Shown here: piece after piece, positions 11,115 through 22,534 of the stretch | Numbering within the stretch: position 1 is the first letter of the stretch | Layout of the letters: every line of letters starts with the position of its first letter | Assembly (NCBI GenBank): GCA_030762935.1 | Contig: CM060900.1 | Span: 386,036,132-386,100,131, forward strand | Direction: 5' to 3' | DNA from: Hymenopus coronatus | Lineage: Eukaryota; Arthropoda; Insecta; Mantodea; Hymenopodidae | DNA length: 64,000 nucleotides | Translations under genes and position numbers: made by a program | The notes under the pieces: generated by a model | What the model was told of the DNA's origin: nothing | Databases searched by the model: none | What the model saw: the letters and a program-made list of their open reading frames with translations, nothing else

Positions 11115-12059
11115 TACTCTGATTAAATGTCCGTTGTGCAAAAAATATTTCACTTATGCCGCATTGTACACGAACGAGCCACTTTACATAATATGGTTGT
11201 GCAATGCGGATGTTAATGGAATATAAGAACGTATTTCATAATAAAGGAAAGGTTGAGGCTCTATCTGGCAGCAAGTAGCAACAGCTCTCTATAATGATAT
11301 GCTGTGGAGTGGCACAACATGCCACGACCTGACCCTAGACCCGCTTCAAATTCGCCACACAAATATCAGCCGCCCACAGCGCTCGCTCTCTCTCTCTCTT
11401 CTCGACGATTAAAGCTCTGCGTAGGATTTCAACACGCGTCCGCTAGGGAAGGTGTGTCTTCCTGGCTCCCAAAAGAGGCGTAATTTATTTGTTTAGGGTG
11501 AGATACGACTCTAAATAACGAGATTTATGGTAACAGTACGTGAATATACCTCACGAGAGCGTCACAACTGGTGCCTCCCCAAAGACCACCAACAATCACG
11601 TTAATATCTGCCCTCATATCCAGGATATGTATGACATTCAACAGCTAGGCTCGTGGAGAAACCATCACTCCTTCTGAGAAATGAGCTTGTGCATTGTTAT
11701 TGCTTAATTTGCAGAATTATATTTATGTCTGCAACAAGATCAATAAAAACGTTAAACAATTATACGCCTTTAAAGGCACGCATTCCACACACAGCTGAAT
11801 TAATCTTTTTGTATCTCTTTCTTTCTCTCTCTCTCCATTATTTTAAGAAGTTGAAACTGTAAATGTTGCAGTTAATTCTAAACTATCTTGGCATTTTTAG
11901 TGTTGCACTGTATAGTTACACTATATCAGGCATGTCTAAATGTAATTCCTGCGAGGTACGGACATCACAACGTCGACTGCAGTCAAGCAGAGCAAGTATG
12001 ATGAGTCACACATACTGTCCAACATAACTACAGTGGCGTATATGTGAACAGGAAAACTA
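11115..12059. other. No gene seen
   Basis: No coding signal. A (CT)-rich patch lies at about 11385-11400. The motif CAGGCATGTCTAAATG at about 11928 resembles a hAT-type terminal sequence but has no located partner. Confidence 0.4.
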
Positions 12060-12480
12060 AAAAAATAAAAGTCCGTTAAATACCAAGCTTAATATTTCAG
12101 CTCACCATTACTTATAGATGTGACGCAAAGAGTTTAAAGAAAATCCCCCGCCCCAAAGTACCCTTAACATGGAAAACCTTTAAAAATTTTAATTTTCTCA
12201 AACACAGGTCTAACGATTTTGATTATAATTGCCGTGTGCTTAAATAAGTTCATTGCAAATAAAATGTATATATTGAATTTTCTGGGAATAGGCTTGAAGC
12301 TCTCTTCATTTTGCATAACTGGTAAACCACAAACAAATTTTGATCTCTTTAAATACACAATGTATGTGCAATACAGCTTTTGTAGGGTTAACCATATTCA
12401 AGAAGATAGTTTAAACTTATCAATATTTAAACATTTTTCAGATGGAAAGCCGCCATTGTACAACATTTTATGCAGATGAG
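12060..12480 (+). mobile_element. Foldback family, single right arm
   Basis: Motifs in right-arm order match the two-armed element: GTCCGTTAAATACCAAGCTT, CCCAAAGTACCC, CTAACGATTTTGATTATAAT, AAATAAAATGTATATATTGA, ATTTTCTGGGAATAG and TTTTGCATAACTGGTAAACC. The left arm is absent. Confidence 0.75.
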
Positions 12481-12835
12481 AAAGGCCTTGTGCTTACGAA
12501 CATTCCATTACTGGCATAGAGGAGTTCACCAATGCTTCACACGGGCTGGAATTATTTACTACACCTTCCACTGTACTCTTTCAACTTGGTCATGCCTGCT
12601 GAATATATACTATACAGCAGGCATCACAAATTTTGGTCTCGCGAGATAGTGACGAAACTTCCACGTCACAACATCCCTCTCTTCGCTCAACCCCTTCCCC
12701 TAGTTTAGGCAGCGATATCAGTGGTTAGGACACTCTGTTATCTGAATAGTGCGTGTTCTACTGACAGATATGGTTTCAAAACCACAGAAGGGTACATCTG
12801 GAGCTTAATGGGAGGAGAAATACTTTTTCAACAGT

Positions 12836-14245
12836 CAAAACAAGAATGTGACATGTTTAGTGTGCTCCAAAGTTTTAATGGGTGTCAACAGCAGTAATAA
12901 GCAGCGACATTATGTGAAATGTCACAAAGATCATAATGCAAAATTAGATAAGATTAATATTAACTTTATATGTGAATTAAAGTAGTTCATATTATGGCGT
13001 AATGTGAGATATTAGGGGCTTACTATTCATATGTAGGTTACATAACTTCATGTCCTATATAACTATAGTTGAATGTAAATCCATGGAGTCCATTTTATGG
13101 CGATTTTATTTGCCTTTGTAGGACAAGAACGGGGCAACAGCTTTACAATGCTAGCACACATTAGCAAATGTGATAGACGTGACATTCAAACTCGACTGGG
13201 ATTCAAAGCAATGGCTTGCAGAGTTTATAAAACCATGTCTCTGTAATTCTACTAAAATAATATGTCCTGAACAAGCAGATATTTTTCAAAACATGCGGTT
13301 GTCTCCTAACACCGCCAAGACCAGAGTTTTAAAATTGCAGAATTAATTGAAATGGATATTCAAAGCAAAATTAATTAGTTTTGTAAACCACGCTTTAGCA
13401 CTGCATGAGACAACAGACATCCACGACAAGCCTCAATGAGTAATTTTTATTGTGGGTAAACGAGAATCTCTCTGTACAAAACTATTTTTTTGAATCTTCA
13501 CTTGCAAAGGCAGGTAAAAGTGGCAACACTCTAATAGTGATCGGAGAAAAGAAGAGTCTGGCAGAAACATCAAAGCAATTATTTAAGGTGATACAAATGC
13601 CAGAAAATTGCATTATCCAGCAGGAGGTACTGTGTGGAAACATTGTGAATGCAAAACAAGTAATGGACGTTTTTGTTAAGACTATTGACAAAATTAGGTG
13701 TTCCTCTCTAAAGCATCGTGAGTGTCGAAATCTGCTGAAAGACCTAGGAGTGGAACACGAAGACCTGCCCTATTACACAGAAGCCAGATGGCTTAGATGG
13801 GGTAAATTGTTCTGGCACTTTTTGACTTGTGCAGTTCCATTGCCTTGTTCAAGATTAAACAGGTGTGTTATATAATAATCTTATATTCAACTACATCTTT
13901 AATATTAGCTTTAGTAGTAGTAGTTTTAGTAATAGTAGTTTTAGTAGTAGTAGTAGTGGTAGTAGTAATAGTAGAGTATTATTAGTAAAATAAACTATTA
14001 GAACTTTTTTATTTTATTATTAACTCAAGTTAGCTAATGAAATATGTGTATGCTCTTTCAGGGAGACCACGTTCGAGAGTTAGAGGACGAAGTTTGGGTT
14101 TCTAATTTGACTTTTATAACAGATATTTTTTAGCATTTGAACAAGCTGAACTGCAGACTTCAGGTCGGCATCAGTGCATTGTTGACATGTATGATACGGT
14201 AAAATCATTTATAGATGACGATAAACATTTGAAAGTGAATTTCAT
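12836..14245 (+). pseudogene. Decayed hAT transposase of the GTF2IRD2/Charlie type
   Basis: Several blocks in correct order. 12836-12960: a BED-type zinc finger (VTCLVCSKVLMGVN, then QRHYVKCHKDH) with the C-x2-C and H/H pattern. About 13200-13440: WLAEFIKP and FVNHALALHETTDIHD, the region around the first acidic position. 13480-13815: the longest piece, with IIQQEVLCGNIV, DLGVEHEDLPYYTEARWLRW (close to the family's YYTEVRWLSRG block). 14090-14240: FITDIF, then HLNKLNCRLQ and VDMYDTVKSFIDD. Stops, frameshifts and unrelated DNA separate the blocks, so it is inactive. The CAGGCATCACAAA motif at about 12618 may be a hAT terminus, but no matching 3' end was found. The 13450-13875 frame of 141 codons is the surviving core. 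Confidence 0.75.
13912..13990. repeat. (TAG)n-like imperfect microsatellite
   Basis: Imperfect GTA/TAG triplets with interruptions, inside the hAT pseudogene between two of its conserved blocks. Confidence 0.85.
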
Positions 14246-14249
14246 CATT

Positions 14250-15780
14250 TTCAGTGTCTGAAATCACTCTCAAAAGTTTCTGATTCTTGAACATATAAAT
14301 ATTGCGATATCCTGAAACTTTTGCTCTAAGGTTTGCAAATTTTCAAACATGGAAAATGATTTTTTTTTCAAATCCCATTGATACAACCATAGTGAACGTA
14401 AGAACAGAATTGCAATTTCACACTTTTGTAAAATGTTACTTAAGAAAACTGTTGCTTTAAATGTATTCAACAATATTGGCTCCTCTAGATATCCGCGTCT
14501 CCGATCATTTGCTGTCAGAATTTCCACTATATACACTTACGTACACCTGCGAGCAGTTTACTCTAAATTAAACTCATTAAAGTAAAAAAAACTAGCCTTC
14601 TTGCACAACTAACTATAAACGAGTCACATATTATGAGTCAACCTCAAATTTGGAGAATGTCGTCACTAAATCATAGTGTCAAAAGTTAAAAATGTTTCAC
14701 GCTTTGGCTATTTCTTTGCAATGTATACTATTAAGCAGTATGTGTATGGTAATGATCACACGCCACTGCCATCTTGCTTACTGCGCACACTCCTGCCTTC
14801 ACTTTGTGGGTAGCGGGTAGTATCTGTATTGCGTCTTGAATTTGTGACGATTTGCGCCCTGTGCTTTACAGGTATCAACTACGTAATCTCAAATATTTCT
14901 AATTAATACAGAATTACATTTACGTAACCGAGGTGCTGACACACGTAAACGGTTGGTATGTTTTTCAGATCCCACCAGCAACTTCCTACAAGACTAAGGC
15001 TTTTAATATAGATATTTTTTTTGGTACCTACTCATAATTAACAAATTCACTGGATATACGTTAATGTTACACCTAGAACAGGCGACTGTGTTCGGCGGGT
15101 GGCGGCCGAATGGTTGTATCATGGCACAAACGTTTGTATCACCGTAATTGGAATAATACGATAGGCTCATGGCATGGGTACACAGAAGTAACAGAGAGCT
15201 GTGACGTCTCACGGCACCCAACTACACGGAATGGTGCGCTCTCGGCTGTGCCGTTGGAGGATGCAGTAGTGGTAACTAGTTGAATATTATTCCGTAGGTT
15301 TCCGAAAGAAGAACAACTACGAAAACAGTGATTGAATTTTTGAGGAAATGTTGACCACATTCGTGTTGAAAATGCAAGGATCTGTTAAGTTTATTTTAAT
15401 AAAACAGACTACTAACGCGACTTAAAGACCAAATTGCTAAAATCGCCAGCTAAAAGAAATCTAAAAGCTACTGCTCTGCATTTTCTCAATGTTTCATTAC
15501 TTAGTGCTTCTTTCTAGCTTCAAACTATATTACAGAAGGTTAGCAGAGAGAAATTGTGGTACTTTCTTATAAAATCAAATTCTGCTCTCGCACTAGCAGA
15601 GTTGATGAAAGACATATAGAAAGTCTTGATGAAATCCCAAAAGGTTAACAAATTGAATGAGCCGTTTATGGAGCAAAAAGAGTCTTTTAAAGAATAACTC
15701 TTTCCTTCCGTGTTGCCTTTTTTGTGTGCTAAACTCAGTAAATTCTGAGCTAAGCCGCTGATTGGTTCAATCTATGATTT
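14250..15780. other. No gene seen
   Basis: No coding or repeat homology was recognised. An 88-codon minus-strand frame (14270-14536) borders the hAT remnant and matches nothing I know. Confidence 0.4.
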
Positions 15781-15784
15781 TCTT

Positions 15785-17680
15785 TACTTGTTCCACAAAA
15801 ATATGATTTTATTAAAAGGATTATTTATTATTATTAATCGTAATAAACTTTAGCAGAATTGTTCTTATTACTTGCTTCCTTGTAAGTAGAAGGGAAATAA
15901 GGGAATACACAAGGCTAAAGCGAATATCAAATCATTTTTAAATCTCATCGCTATGTGAGAAACTTGAAATTCGGTAATCTGTGCATGTACAGGAGTAAAG
16001 TAAATGAAGTATGAAACGAAAGATGACTTCCCGTTGGAGGAAAGTTTAAGTAGCTTAAAATTGAAACGAATAACAAAGAATATCTCAGTTCAAAATCTTC
16101 TCGGGCTTCTAGCCAGGTAAAAACTTGGCACTTGGCACTTCTTCGAAACGTTGGTGTCAAGTCAAGTTTTTACATGGCTAGAAGCCCGAGAAGATTTTGA
16201 ATTAACACGTCGCCAGGAAAGCTTCAGTTCTTATTTTAAAGAATATCTCGATATCGGTTAACTACAAAGCGACTTGGATTTTTTGTGCAGTAAGCTTTAC
16301 GGTTTACCAGTTATATTAAAGTCATCCAAAATGAAGAAGTGTTCAGAGGTTATTCCAGGAAAATGCAAGATATACATTTCGTTTAGCAAAGAAATATCTT
16401 AAACATGGGATATTTTAATGAAAATCGTTAGAGCCAGTCTTGAGAGACTCAAACTTTTTTTAAAATATGCTATGTAAAGGATAATTGGAGGTAGCGGAGT
16501 TTTCCTGAAAAGTTTTGAATGCATCCTTAGAATATACTGAACTTAAATAACAAGTTTGGTATTTAACCGATTTCTGGTTTTTGGGTTATGCTCTGCCCAG
16601 ACGCGCGCGCACCTTTTTCTAAAAAATGTATTTTTATTCAGGAGACCATAAAACATGTATTTCCTATGACATTTCGGTATCACATTTTTGGCTGGAATAC
16701 AATATCTTCTCTACCTACTATGGAAGAACATTGTACATACGTGCTAAGGGAAGTAAAAATGTAAAGAAATACGAAACCATTTGTTTACACTCTCAACACG
16801 TACTATGCACATAGTGAATAGAGGAGGCATTGTAGTCCACGCAAAATTTCGATACCGAGATTTCACTGGAAATACACGATTTAGGACCCCCTGAATCCAA
16901 AAACACAATTTTTAGAAAAATGTCGTGTGTGTCTGTCTGTGTGTGAGTGTCTGTGGAGAGCATAGCTCAAAAACGAAAAGACCGTTAAATACCAAACTTG
17001 ATATTTGAGCTTGACACCTTCCAAGGAGGCGACACGATGATTTTCATGAAAATCCCCTACCCCAAATTACCCTTTATTTGGAAAAATTTTTCGAAAATTT
17101 TGACTTCCTCAAAAATGGTTTTAACGATTTTGATTAAAATGCTACATATTCGAGCCATTTCTATCACAAATAAAATGCATATCTTGAATTTTCTGGGTAT
17201 AGCTTTTGAAAACCTGTTTATTCTGGATGAGTTTTGCTGAGTTTTGCATAACCAGTAAACCGGAAGAGATGGAGAAAAACTTACTACACAAAAATATATC
17301 TCTTAAAATACATAATTTATTTCATAGAAATTATTGTCATGGAGATGATCGCTTTTTAAATAATCCATGTTATTGGTTTTAGTTTCTAAGTACCTATATT
17401 TTTCTCATACGGGAACCTGTCAACTCCTGACCATGCAAAGAAACGGATTTCAATCCAATAGGAACCACATTTTAGAATATTTGACTGTCGGTTTAGCCTA
17501 GAGTAGTCCGTTATTAATCTATACTTATAAGGAACTAAGTAATAAAACCGCTTATTCGATTAGCATGAAATAGAAGAATAAGCTTATGAACAATAATTTG
17601 TTATAGAGAAGTAGAAAAAGTCATGTGAATGGAACATCAGATTTTTTCTTATGTAAGTAACAATATTTAAGTAACAATCC
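15785..17680. mobile_element. Giant foldback (long inverted-repeat) element, two arms
   Basis: The left arm (about 15785-16745) and right arm (about 16797-17680) are inverted copies around a loop of roughly 50 bases. Paired landmarks include ACGGTTTACCAG (16300) against CCAGTAAACCGG (17254-17265), AAAATCGTTAGAGCC against GGTTTTAACGATTTT, GGTATTTAACCGATTT against ACCGTTAAATACC, and GTATTTCCTATGACATTTCGGTATC against GATACCGAGATTTCACTGGAAATAC. The outer ~400 bases were tied in through the half copy at 32.2-33.1 kb: AAACTTTAGCAGAA, GCTTCCTTGTAAGTAGAAGG and GGAAATAAGGGAATAC occur in the left arm and, reversed, in that copy. No transposase is encoded. Long arms suggest a non-autonomous Foldback/Mutator-like element, but that is inference. 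Confidence 0.75.
16087..16237. mobile_element. 151-bp hairpin insertion within the foldback left arm
   Basis: Bases 16089-16127 and 16163-16201 form an inverted repeat of 39 bases with one mismatch, around a 35-base loop. The whole 151-bp segment is bordered by the same 12 bases, AAAGAATATCTC (16075-16086 and 16238-16249), which looks like a target-site duplication. The matching place in the other foldback copies (GGAATATCTCAAAA when reversed from about 32760) has no such insert. Confidence 0.7.
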
Positions 17681-17689
17681 CTCCAAAAA

Positions 17690-19184
17690 ATAGGCAGTTT
17701 GTTAGAAATAATCTGAAATATGCACTACCTAGTGAGGCTACAGTGAAAGATGACCTTGAACAGGTTTCTGTTCCTACTGGTTTCATAGATTTAAACGTAA
17801 GCATATTGAAATCAGAAGTAAGCCCATTTATAGGTTTCAAAAAGGCATCGATACTCACTTTTGATGAAATTAAAGTTTAGGTTGAGCTCTGCTATGACAT
17901 TATAAAATACACCATTCGTGGATTAAACACTGATGTGCAGTTGTTTGTAACCCGCCATCTGTTAGAAAATGGAAACGGTCAATATATTACCAGTTGGATG
18001 AAGCTGTAACATTATAGCTGTTATAAGGTGTTACTTAATATTGTAGAATCTATATAACTACAATTACGTGCTTTCTTTTGTGATATCATTGATATGGATG
18101 GATTCAATAGAAAGCTTACATGAGATTTGTGGATGAAAAACATTAATTCTTTCATTAAACACCCATTTTCTGAGAATTGTTGAAGTTGTGCTTACTTCGA
18201 TGCCCTAAAAACCACATTTAATAGATTTATACTTTTTATTTTGGTTACCACAGGCAGAAATGTTGGATAAATGCTTTACTGTAGTTTAAAAATGCAGATA
18301 AGAGTATTAATGCATGCCTATAAGGCAACAGTAGACAACTTCTGTGTGCCGCGCTACGTCACAGGTAAGCGAAAGAGAAGGAGAATTGTGCGCGTGAGCC
18401 TTACCTTATTCTTCTACTCATTCCGCTAGATCGGAACACGCCTTGAGCTCCCCTCGGGAAACTATCGGAGGTTCGGAATTCGTGAATGGGACCAAGCTGG
18501 CTCAGAGGCGTTCCCTCTATAACTGTTAGGGACTACGTGCATGCTTGTGTCTTGGATCTAGTCGCCATTCGGTCTCACCCCTCATCCCTCCCTGGAGTCA
18601 CGTAAGATGCACAGAGCCCTAAGTGCGGTGCTCTGCCCTTGTGTCTGGGGATCACGTACATGCTTAGCCTTGATTCTAATCCTAGGCTCGAAACATTTTC
18701 TTCTAACGTTCCCTTTTCCAGGTAATATTTCACTTCATGTATAACCAATGTCTGTGCTGCCATGCATAGCAAGAACAGGCGTGGAACGCTCAAAAGAAGT
18801 TAATGCCGAATTTAAATTACGATGACATGCACAAATGCGGAGTTTAAAATTAATTTAACAACAACAAAAACCAAAGATTTAAAACAAAAGGGTACAACCT
18901 GTATTTATAGTGTTTTATTTTCTGTTATGTGTCATATAAAAATTAAGAGATATTTGGAAATTGGTACATAATTTGTGTCTTACTCATGTGAAAGAAGAAC
19001 AAAAACATATAACTCTTGAGAATAGCCCTGTTTTGAAAGCCACGTTATCGTATTGTATGACATTACTGACAGTTATATTAGAAAAACCATCTTGAAAGAA
19101 TGAGTTCAGATCGGATCCCAAAACTGTTTATAGCAACATATATAAAGTAGTGGTGTTCCAGCCATTGCAGGTACAAAAGCCAGG
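17690..19184. other. No gene seen
   Basis: No recognisable coding sequence. A locally GC-richer patch at about 18340-18800 has no family I can name. Confidence 0.4.
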
Positions 19185-19481
19185 GGTCGCCCTCCGTGGT
19201 TAATGGTTACCATGCTAGCTTCATATACCCAAGGTCGCTGGTTCAAACCCGGCGGAGGACGATGGATTTTTTCGGGCGTGAAAATCCTTAGCATGGCTTC
19301 CTTCGGAAGGGAAGTAAAGCCGTTGGTCCCGTGTCGTAGACTTACGGCACGTAAAAGAACCTCAAGCCTGATAGATAGACCTCTGAGCAAAATTAAGCGG
19401 TCTTTAACGCCCAATTTTGAATGGGACGCTGAGAACCACAGCAGTTAAAGAGCGTCCATAAATAACACGCCATTTACATTT
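19185..19481 (+). mobile_element. SINE family A, full-length copy
   Basis: This is the most complete A copy. It has a tRNA-like head with A-box-like TGGTTAATGGTTACCATG and B-box GGTTCAAACCCGG, the GGAGGACGATGG junction, the conserved body (GGAAGGGAAGTAAAGCCGTT, CCGTGTCGTAGACTTACGGC, AAAGAACCTCAAGCCTGATA) and the end GCAGTTAAAGAGCGTCCATA followed by AATAACACGCCATTTACATT. Confidence 0.9.
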
Positions 19482-19810
19482 TTACAAATACCAGGAGACT
19501 AAAGTAGTACTCAAATCTGTATAAAGACTTTGAATTCAACACTGTTTGTATGACATCCAGAGAGACAACTGAATGATGACATCAATTAAATTTAGAACAA
19601 AATATTGAAACATTCCTACAAATAAGCATCACTGGAATCTATTGAACTAAATTCTAAGCTTTGTTATTTCTACGTTACTCTACTTACACAAATACACGCA
19701 AGCGCCCACATAAATAATTTTTAAAATTATTTTTGTTTACATTCAGGGGAAACTTAGATATCACATTTTTGGGCGAACTGAAAATCTTCCTCTGTCTTAG
19801 GCACGTGTTA
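19482..19810 (+). mobile_element. Degenerate foldback left-arm fragment
   Basis: Weak but ordered matches to the left arm: ATCACTGGAATCTATTGAAC, TTTACATTCAGGGG, TATCACATTTTTGGGCGAAC and AATCTTCCTCTGTCTTAGG. The fragment begins right where SINE A ends. Confidence 0.4.
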
Positions 19811-19890
19811 AATAAATTGAAAAGTATGCAAAATAAATTTTAAGAAAAAAGTTAAGTTATGAAAATGTCTTATATTCCTTTGCTCAAAAG

Positions 19891-20073
19891 ATGAATCCAA
19901 GGGATATAGTCTACATATGTATACAGGATGTACGCAAAAGATGTATTAAACCAACTCAATGAATCCAAGGGATATAGTCTACATATGTATACAGGATGTA
20001 CGCAAAAGATGTATTAAACCAACTCAATGAATCCAAGGGATATAGTCTACATATGTATACAGGATGTACGCAA
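19891..20073. repeat. 68-bp tandem repeat, 2.7 identical copies
   Basis: Units at 19891-19958 and 19959-20026, and a partial third to about 20073. They start ATGAATCCAAGGGATATAG and contain TACAGGATGTACGCAAA. The copies are identical where they overlap, so the duplication is recent or homogenised. Confidence 0.95.
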
Positions 20074-20079
20074 ATGTTT

Positions 20080-20999
20080 TCTATTGTGGCACACAATATA
20101 TTTTTAGTTATAAATTAAAATAAAAAAAAACTGAATGTTAACATACTACAAACTATAAATGTCCATTATGGGATCCGTTCGTGATACGGCATACACCTTC
20201 ACTGAGATAGGTCTTCGGGTAGTGGTGGCACAATGTGTGTGAGTTGCAATGTTTCGTTTATTTCTTTACTCTGGCTACAAAGCTATGCATGCAGAATTTA
20301 AAACTTTCACAACCTAACTTCAACTTAAATCAGGTTTCAAAAGAATATGCTATGCCTTAGAGAGGCAAATTGAAGCTTAAAACGCCTATAACTATTTATG
20401 TATAACTTGTAATGCAAAACTCTATGTATGTGTGGGTGCGTTTTGATGTTCCATATAGACTGGTGTACCCTTACACTGATTTTGACCAAATTTGAAACAC
20501 ACATTTGTAGGCCTGCTTTAATAAAATGACATCCTAATGCAACAGGGGACTGCTTTTTTATCGGTTTTGTGTTCTGTTCATTTTTATGAATGCTATAATA
20601 ATCGACACACCAAAAGAAAAGAGGTTGAAATTACTCTAATAATTTTGATCGTATTCAGCATTAGTGTGAGCATTTTCTCGGTAATAAAGGATGAATAATG
20701 CTGTATTCAAAAGCAAGAAGCCAAACCAATATGGATGGGGTGGAAAACGTTGAGTGAAAGATATTTTGGAGGACTTTCACTGCGAATGAATTTGGCACAA
20801 AGAAGTTGAAGTCATCAGATTATTAGAATGAATACTAGAAATATTATAATTGCTTTAATTTATTTGTAAATAAATAAACATTTTGAAGAAAATGGTGCTT
20901 TACAAAAACCGCCAAGCACCATTTACGAGGTGAGCAACTTTACTTACCTCACCCTAAGCAGAATATTGTGACTAAACACTACATCCGTAATTGCTGAAC
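20080..20999. other. No gene seen
   Basis: AT-rich DNA. The stretch 20380-20570 has a repeat-like look (CGCCTATAACTATTTATG and following), but no second copy was found in the window. Confidence 0.35.
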
Positions 21000-21505
21000 G
21001 TGTGTTAATGTCTGACTTTGTACGTCATGGCTGATTGTTGGAATTCATTGTTACATCTACGTTAGTGGATATGTGCGTGTAACCAGTGGCAAGTTCTTTT
21101 GACATGGCAGCTGTGATTCTTACACCTTTGCGATGGACACGTGCGGTGCCGGTAGTTTCTTTGACGTCGAAGCTCAGCATTGTTATCTCTGAGTGATTTT
21201 GTGTCATCTGTGACTGCTTCTGAAGTTTCCCTGCAAAATGACCGAGAGGTATAAAAGGGGAACGAAGCCTTATCCGGAGTTCAGTTACAGCTGGGAGAGC
21301 GTAGCGAGCAGCAGTTGAATCAGTTTCGATGGGAAATTCGTAGCGACGAATAGTACTCGTCACCACAGCAAACATCGAAAGGAAACTGTACTGCAGACTT
21401 TTTACGAAACATAGAAAAAAACATTATTTGTAAGCAGATTCTAATTGTAATCAGTTTACAGAAGATATAAACAGTTGTTTGTTGGAGAATCAGCAGCGTT
21501 TTAGC
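21000..21505 (+). mobile_element. Candidate solo LTR
   Basis: Contains a strong core promoter (TATAAAAGG at 21250, TCAGTT at 21281) and the later motifs CTGTACTGCAG and TTGTAATCAG. The order GAAGTTTC, then GAGAGGTATAAA, then CTGTACTGCAG, then TTTGTAATCAG is repeated in the sequence at 25.08-25.41 kb, so the two are relatives. No gag-pol, primer-binding site or second LTR is seen nearby. The exact ends are uncertain. Confidence 0.45.
21250..21286 (+). promoter_or_regulatory. TATA box and TCAGTT initiator
   Basis: TATAAAAGG starts at 21250. The arthropod-type initiator TCAGTT starts at 21281, giving about 33 bases from the first T of TATA to the expected start A. Spacing and sequence fit an arthropod Pol II core promoter. 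It lies in the candidate LTR. Confidence 0.55.
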
Positions 21506-22350
21506 TACATTATCTAACCTTACACGGGAGTGCATATTTTAAGCAGAAGTAGTTGTCGGTTTGGTTCCGGGGACAAACAACAGCCTCCTCAAGCTCACTC
21601 GATACGACCATTAGGTATGTGCTACAGAACCGAGGTTTTGTTGCTGATATCAGGGACACACGGGACGCTATCCTGACCCCGTTTCAAGGAGGTGGTAGTG
21701 CATCATTCAGTCTCATAGGTAGCGACACGTACCTAGTGTTCCTAGTAACACTTCTGTAGGTTATCAGTGGACATAACAAGCCCCTGCATCTTCACGAAGA
21801 AGGTGTGCATTATCCTGTTACTCATGACTAGAGATCGGTTTTGGGTTCCGAAGCGCATACAGTTACGAATACACAGAGCAGCCAGTGATATAAAGAGAGG
21901 GTAGTAGAAAGGAGTTTGTAGGGTAAGCATGCACACGTTGAAGTATAATCTGTTCCAAAAGTAGTTCATTACATGTGTTGACATTATATTCATCGTACTA
22001 ATTCATAAAGTAACACAAGAAAGCAATTACTTCTTAATATGAATAGTAAATAAGAACGCGTTCTACTTTTAAAAATAGAATATAAAGATTGATACAAACA
22101 TTTCAGGACAATAATGTGCAGAGCTTTGAAAAGACAATCATAGATCAACCAACCTCACTGAAAATCCATTGCAATGAATAACCGGATACATGTTTACTGT
22201 GCTGAAAGAAAAAGATCTCCTCCTGTCACTCAAAATATGTTTGAATCATTCACAAATTTGTTCAGTGTCAAACGCCTATCCTTCCCAATTTTTGACAATT
22301 TTCAATCTGTGCTCTCTTTCAGTGTTCACCGGTTGATCTGCTATTTGTTT

Positions 22351-22530
22351 GTTCCAATGGCCGCGATCGCTAAAATGTCTTACTTTGATGCACATAGGCC
22401 CAGGGGATCGCGGGTTCGAGTCCTGCTTCGGGCATAAATGTGTATATGTCTGTATACCTCTATGTAAAAAAGAAAACAAATAGGAAAAGAACAGAAATGT
22501 AGGGATATATAAACAAGAAGGAAAGAATGC
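22351..22530 (+). mobile_element. SINE family B copy (divergent)
   Basis: The head matches family B: ATGGCCGCGATCGCTAAA, CAGGGGATCGCGGGTTCGAG, TCCTGCTTCGGGCATAAATG. The body resembles the copy at 62.8 kb (ATGTAAAA and GGATATATA blocks). The end is unclear. Confidence 0.75.
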
Positions 22531-22534
22531 AAAA

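Noticed and set aside
13801..14062. A spliceosomal intron (GTAAAT to CTTTCAG) in the hAT frame
   Set aside because: The sequence is compatible, but the gene is already a pseudogene and the junction does not restore the family sequence.
16089..16201. CRISPR-like repeat
   Set aside because: The repeat is inverted, occurs once as a pair, and has no array of spacers.
19106..19414. 102-codon minus-strand frame; similar frames at 33567-33821, 34826-35047 and 38079-38393
   Set aside because: All are antisense readings of SINE family A copies.
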